A DNA stretch of 64,000 bases, taken from positions 62,001 through 126,000 of the forward strand of contig MVAQ01000006.1 of assembly GCA_014825775.1 (NCBI GenBank), written 5' to 3'. The translations under genes and the position numbers were made by a program. Under the pieces are notes generated by a model, which did not search any database, was not told where the DNA came from, and saw nothing but the letters and a program-made list of their open reading frames with translations. This document shows, one piece after another, positions 58,633 to 64,000 of this stretch (position 1 is its first letter; each line of letters starts with the position of its first letter). Source of the stretch: Krasilnikovozyma curviuscula (Eukaryota > Basidiomycota > Tremellomycetes > Cystofilobasidiales > Mrakiaceae).

Positions 58633-59198
58633 ATGAGTTTAAAAGGAAGGCATCTCCCACATGGGGCTGGCCCTGATTATCGTAAGCATCTGCTTGTTTC
58701 TTATTCCGAAAAGGCAAAGCAGGACGCTGATCAGATTTCTACTGCAGACCCTCTGATCGTTCGTACCACTTCCTTCACCTCTTCAAACCTCGTCCAAAGA
58801 AGTACTTGGACTGATTGACATCTGATTATCCCACAGGAGGATCCAGGTATTGCACGATGGGGTAAAATGAGGGCCGAATACAAGAGGCATTTCCAGTTTA
58901 CCAAGCAGAATGTCCCTGGGCTTGTCATTGTCGGTGTGCTGACCCCTCTGGCTATGGTTTATGCAACTCATTACTACAATGTACGCCTACTCTCTCCCTA
59001 CGTTGTTTATGCTCAAGCATGAGACTCACTCGACGGTTAAACTTTTGCTTGTGGGGAAACTGTGGATCTCGAACGAACCACTCATTTTGGGACGTGTAGA
59101 ACAAGGTGCGATGGGCTGGAGTGATGGGACTTGAAACCCAGGATATTACCAAAGTTCGTCAAGCGGAGAAGGAGAAGTACCTGCGAGTCAGTGCGTGA
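58633..59198 (+). CDS. probable NADH dehydrogenase (complex I) NDUFB4/NB5M-like subunit
   Basis: Four exons (58633-58681, 58748-58758, 58837-58980, 59100-59198) encode 100 residues. The pattern EDPGIARWGKMRAEYKRHF followed by one membrane helix (VPGLVIVGVLTPLAMVYATHYY) and a short charged tail matches accessory complex I subunits of the NDUFB4/B15 type (DPAIERW...MR then one TM). Exon 2 is only 11 nt (ending at a GTTCGT donor); skipping it would shift the frame. Family assignment is by pattern memory and is moderate. Confidence 0.66.
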
Positions 59199-59561
59199 GG
59201 AGCTGTAGGATTGGCCGTTGTTTCAAACGACAGGAGTGGATCAATCTTTCTTGCTCAGCTTCATTCAAAGCAGAATTTAGAGATTCCTTTGATATATTGT
59301 TCGTGACCGCTCGAAGCAATTAATGTCATGTCGGTAGCTGGTGCTACAGTCAGCGGCGCAACATCACCAACTGCCTTGGAACGACAATAGAAAGTCGCTC
59401 CTGGATTGGAAACAGATTTAATTACAAGGATTTCTCACTTCTTCCTAGCTAACTTGACTGGAGCGTGTGAGCCACCCCTCGATACAGCGCACTCCTTGCA
59501 AGACAATGCTTTCGATTCTCGACAGCATCCCACCCTTTCGCCGTAACATTTGTGCCTGTCC
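59199..59561. other. intergenic between NDUFB4-like and TRAPPC8 genes
   Basis: 363 bp, tandem orientation. 3' flank then promoter and leader. Nothing else recognised. Confidence 0.6.
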
Positions 59562-62500
59562 ATGGCGTCTCCTCCCCTCCTGTCGTCCCTTGCACCGACA
59601 GTAGCATTCTTGCAGAGTCCTGACGTCGAGGCGGTCTGTAAAGTGAATGGGCTGAAGGACATAGGGAAGCTGTTGGAACCATGGGCTGAAGGTGGTATTG
59701 AACGAGGTAAGTTGAGCTTCCTGTCTGGCCTCAAAACACATTGAACTACGGACCCTCACTATACGTTTACTCTTCCCCTTCATCTCCGTGCTTCCCTTTG
59801 TTTCAATTCCTGTAGTCCAAGTTCGCACGCCGTCTCAACAGACAGGGCAGTTCATTCCATCTCTTCCCCTACGCTTCGTGCCTCTCCAAACAATCCTCAA
59901 ACCCCGAGCACCACCAGCAGTTCAAACGGAGCTCATCGTCGATTCCATAACGGCGTTGCTTTCCGGTGAAAACGCTGCCAAATGGGAACGAGAGCTGCCG
60001 GGCACGCAAGATGACGGAAGTGGGTTGCAGCCTGGTGAACAGCCATGGTATAAAGCTTTCAGTAGGAGGATCCTCAGGACTAGGACTATTAGCGAACATG
60101 AAACGTGGGAGTTTCCTATTTGTAGTACGTAACCGCTGCGACCCTTATTTGAAACTTCGTCTTTGAGCTCACATCGTCTCTCCCCTTGGTTTAAAAGTGC
60201 TTCATATCACCTCGACATCATCATCAAACCCTTTAGGTGCTCTTGGACAGCTATACGAACAGTCTTCAGCTCGAACAGGTCAGGCGGCAACACAGCTCTA
60301 CGGACCAAGACCATACATGGATCCACAGGGCGTCTTGAATTACTTCTTGCTGGTTCATGATCTCGGCAAGGATGTCTCTGATGGAGGTGGTGGTGGAATA
60401 GCAGAAGCTAATTCAATACTGCAACAAATCAACAAATCCTATGGCCCTCACTGCTCCTTACTGCTCTTGAACTCGCTCTCCCCGGCACTACCATCGTCAC
60501 CTCTCCTCCACGATCTATACCAGTCTCACGCAGATAACGATTTTACCCTCTCGATCGACGCCTCAAACTCCGCAACCGACGAGCCTGAGCCTCAAGAGGA
60601 ATCTGAAATTACTGCCGCGACAACGTCGTTGAAGGCTCAGGAGGAACAAGACAGGGATCTGTCTGAGAAGCAGAACTTACTAATGGGTGGTAGGATGACG
60701 GATGTTGATATCTCAAACATCAAGATTTTCTTGAAGGAGCTGACGGGCCAGAGTTTGGTTCCCTGGATGGAGAAGTGCATATCGCAATGGAATGACGTCG
60801 TAAGTGGACCTCTCAATTCTTATTCAATAGTGTTGCAATTCCAGGTGTGGTGTCTAACGTGGTCTTCTTCCAGTACATCGCCTCTCGAAAAGGTATCACC
60901 GGTCGTTTGTTTGGTGCGTCTCGTAAATTCTTCGGATCATCGAGCAAACCACCTCCAAATCCTTTGGGTTATAACTCCATTAAGGGCTAGTAAGCGTCGT
61001 CTTGTCCTGTCTCTATCTCTCCTCGTTTGTTTTGTTCAAAACTCGCTAATGCCGCTTTGTCGCTCTACCTAGCTACCCGAATCAAGCGCCAGAAGCCATC
61101 TCTCGGCGACTCGCTGACTTTGCCTTTCTCCTGCACGACTACAAATACGCCGCCGCAGTGTACGACTCGATCCGAAAAGACTACGCTGGTGACAAAGCTT
61201 GGAGGTACCAGGCGGCTGCGAACGAGATGTTTGGCCTCAGCATTTTGTTGTCTGCTCCCAACACCCTTACAGACGTCGATCCTTATCTCGAACACGCTGT
61301 GCTCTCGTATCGGTCCAGGGGGATCGGTCTAGAGGCTGTGAGGAGCACAGTATTGTATTTCGAAGCTTACAAAATGGTGGGAAGTTTCAAAGGAGCTCCT
61401 GCTGCGCTCATTCGAGCTGCTGGAAACGTTAGTTCTGCATTGTAAGGTCGGCTGTGCTGCATATCTGACATGATCTTTTTTATATTGTATAGGTTGAGGA
61501 GATACCCAGTGCTGTGCTGATCGAACAAGCGGCGTACTGTGATCTCGAACTTCCTATTAAGAATGTTCGTCGGTATGCTTTCCATCTGGTAATGGCCGCA
61601 GAGAGGTATGAGAAATGCGGTCAAGTAAGTAGCCATTGTCGCTTGAGCTTTAACACAATGTACTTGACTCGTGGCTGACTTCTACTCGTTTCAAGAAATC
61701 ATACTCTCGTCGGTGTCTCGAGATGGCGCTCCTCATCTACCAGAAGCAACACTGGCTTCGAGCAGAAATACACGTCGAACATGCTCTAGGTCGTCAAGCA
61801 TATACTATGGGCAAGTCTGAGAAGGCAGTAAGCCATTTCGTCAAGCTTATGCGTGGGGATCAAGGGACGTTTTTGGATGATTTCGTGTTGGCATATGAAG
61901 TGAGCTTCTCTTTCTGATCTTCAAATGAATGGCAATCTGATAAGCTCTTTTTGGTCTCTGTAGCACTACATTGGACAACCTGAGAAGTCCAACACGCTGC
62001 AACTTGCTCTTCCTCAACCGGTCTTCAACCCCAAGCTTACCCAAATCCGAGCAACTGCTGACAACACCATTTTGGAATTGACTGACACTCAGGACTGGCA
62101 AGATCTCGAACAACAATTCGTCGATACAGGATTTAAGGATAGCTCCTCCAAAGCGCCATCTCTACCCCTTCTTGTGAACGGACCACTCACCGCGTCGATT
62201 GGTGAAACCTTCATCGTTGATCTGTTCGCCGAAAATCCAATCAACAGCAGCGTCACCTTGACAGACCTCACAATTGTTTTATCATCATCTCTGAATCCTT
62301 CTGAAGAAGTAACATTCAAGGTTGAGAAATTCAGTGAGGTCGAACTGGAGCCACAGGAGAGACGGCAGGTGAGAATCTTTTCGCCGCTCTTGGCTTACTG
62401 TTCCAAAACTAATCCAAATCAATCATCAGATTTCCTTCGAAGTGGTTTCTTCCGCTCACCAAACTCTCACCGTCACCCACGCTGTATTCAAGTTCCAGAA

Positions 62501-64000
62501 CCTCTTACCGTGTCGTCAGACGCTGGAACGCAGAGGAAAACGTCTCCACACTACCAAAGAGCAAAGACTTACCCCAACCTATGCAATCGACAAGTCACTC
62601 TCTATCAAAATCATCACACCGCGTCCTCACCTTCGAGTGACGTACGACTCTGTTCCATCCATACTCGGACAAGGGGAGACGCTTGTAGCCCAGCTACAAT
62701 TTACCAATACTGGGCTTGCTCCTCTTAAAAACCTTCAGTTGATGACAGATTATCCTAGCTTCTTATTTCCTAGTGATGAAGAGGGTTCAACGCTTGCAGT
62801 TGAAGAGCGTGAGTGTGGATGCCTCCTGCACGTCTATCCGTTCGCTAACCTGGCATCGATTCTCAGTTGTCTACTCGCCGTCCCAATCACCTCCATCTAG
62901 CTTCAAAATACCCAATCACATCGGTACTAATACCCCATTTGTTATACCCATCCCCAACCAGACCCTCGCTCCTTCACTCAGCCAATCATTCAAGATGATC
63001 TGTCACGGCCATCTTCCTGGAATGCATCAAATTAAACTCTTGCTTGTCTACCAAGGAGAAGATGACCATTACTATGCAACTCCCGGCCTGCATTCCATCC
63101 TTGTAGAACCTATTCTATCGCTCTCAATCTTCTCTCAACCCAGCACGTCGAGTCCAGGAACCTACTTGATGGATTTAGAGGTGAGGCTGTGATAGTTGAC
63201 TGTGTCTATCATTCACACTGACTATATTCCTTCTGTAGTTGACCAACCTCCAAGAATCCGATGTCAGAGTCACATCTGTTTCAGCTCTCAGCTCCATCTG
63301 GTGCATATCACCGACTCCTTTGGAAATGTGGGTCTCATTCAGTTTTTCTTCTTCGAGACATGCTCTCTAATGAATATGCCTCGTGCACTCTACCTCAGCC
63401 CTTTCACTTCAGACCTTAGCCCACACAGTACAAGCAGAACGTTCGTATCAGTGTCAGAGCAACTACGCGACATGAGTCGTCTCATCGACTTCACTAGTAA
63501 AAAACTTCAAAGCGTTCTCACCGGTGAATCCATACAAGATACACTTCCAGAAGACTTAGTGGTCTTGCAGAGTAGCAGAAGGCTTGATGGGAATCCGACC
63601 ATCGACCTGGCTTCCAAAGCGCTCCTCCCAATCATCCTTCGCGGTCGCCAGAACAACCGTCGTCAGGAACTCATCTCTCAATACCCTCTCATCACTGCAT
63701 CGAAGCTACCATACATCTTCCCTCTGTTCAACGTGAACGACATAGACATCGTTGTGTTCTGGGAGATACCATCAACCAAACGAACCGGTCATCTGCTGCT
63801 GAGCGGGACGAACCTTGGTCCCCGAAGCTCAATCATTCCAGTGTCCTTCGGGAAAGGTGCATCTGGTGTCAGAGCAATGTTCGAAGAGACCGCCAACATT
63901 AAAGCTGCATTGTTGTCGAGTGTCGTCTATGGGCCAGATAACGTTGATGAGGATCCCGTCCAAGTGACGTTGAGTGTGGAGCGAAAGATACGGCATAACT
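59562..64000 (+). CDS. TRS85: TRAPP complex subunit TRAPPC8/Trs85 (3' partial)
   Basis: Subunit of TRAPPIII, the Ypt1/Rab1 exchange complex in early secretion and autophagy. Exons in the window: 59562-59706, 59816-60124, 60198-60799, 60874-60989, 61073-61427, 61493-61624, 61696-61899, 61964-62368, 62430-62808, 62867-63180, 63239-63327 and 63399 to beyond 64000. All junctions keep frame, giving more than 1100 residues with no stop. The N-terminal part has the Trs85 family blocks ELTGQSLVPWMEKCISQWN, SRKGITGRLFGASRKFFG, RRLADFAFLLHDYKYAAAVYD and NEMFGLSILL. The later part is predicted beta-rich, with regions resembling the TRAPPC8 C-terminal Ig-like domains. The stop codon lies outside the window. 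Confidence 0.9.

Noticed and set aside
1..64000. Biosynthetic gene cluster, mobile element or defence island
   Set aside because: Neighbouring genes are conserved housekeeping genes of unrelated pathways with similar intron density; no transposase, reverse transcriptase, long terminal repeats or CRISPR-like spaced repeats were seen.

Overview
The window is a stretch of nuclear chromosome from an intron-dense fungus, most likely a basidiomycete yeast of the Tremellomycetes (Cryptococcus/Kwoniella-like). This rests on short introns (mostly 50-100 nt, GT-AG) interrupting nearly every gene, typically 4-20 per gene, and on the gene repertoire: Fks1 glucan synthase, lanosterol synthase, GT15 mannosyltransferases and fungal MFS carriers. 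The species assignment is inference. No rRNA gene, secure tRNA, transposon, CRISPR array or viral element was found. Exon models were built by eye. Every complete model has a coding length divisible by three and GT-AG introns.

Left third (1-20 kb): the 3' part of an RRM + CCHC RNA-binding protein; FKS1 (21 exons); a small copper chaperone ATX1 on the minus strand whose exons are too short to appear as long ORFs; a leucine-rich-repeat protein (minus); a tandem pair of GT15 alpha-mannosyltransferases; and the spliceosomal tri-snRNP protein SNRNP27.

Middle (20-41 kb): ERG7 lanosterol synthase, a LIM-domain protein, cytosolic tryptophanyl-tRNA synthetase WRS1 with a repeat-bearing N-terminal extension (minus), a small basic protein, a PLP aminotransferase (minus), peroxin PEX12, RNA polymerase III subunit RPC37/RPC5, tethering factor USO1/p115 (minus) and the poly(A)-RNA binding protein NAB2.

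Right third (42-64 kb): an intronless Ser-rich protein of unknown function (minus), a DHA1-type MFS carrier, ADE13 adenylosuccinate lyase, RNR1 ribonucleotide reductase large subunit (minus, with ACGCG elements upstream), a DHA2/VBA-type MFS carrier (minus), a DUF2419-like protein (minus), a probable complex I NDUFB4-like subunit, and the 5' part of TRAPPC8/TRS85, which runs off the right edge.

The genes are housekeeping and do not form a metabolic cluster. Loose themes are cell-wall and glycan synthesis (FKS1, two GT15), secretory traffic (USO1, TRAPPC8), RNA processing (RRM-CCHC, SNRNP27, NAB2) and nucleotide supply (ADE13, RNR1). The most notable features are in gene architecture: microexons of 6-23 nt conserved or turned over between the GT15 duplicates, a recurring GTTCGT 5' splice site, and a four-copy peptide repeat at the N-terminus of WRS1.
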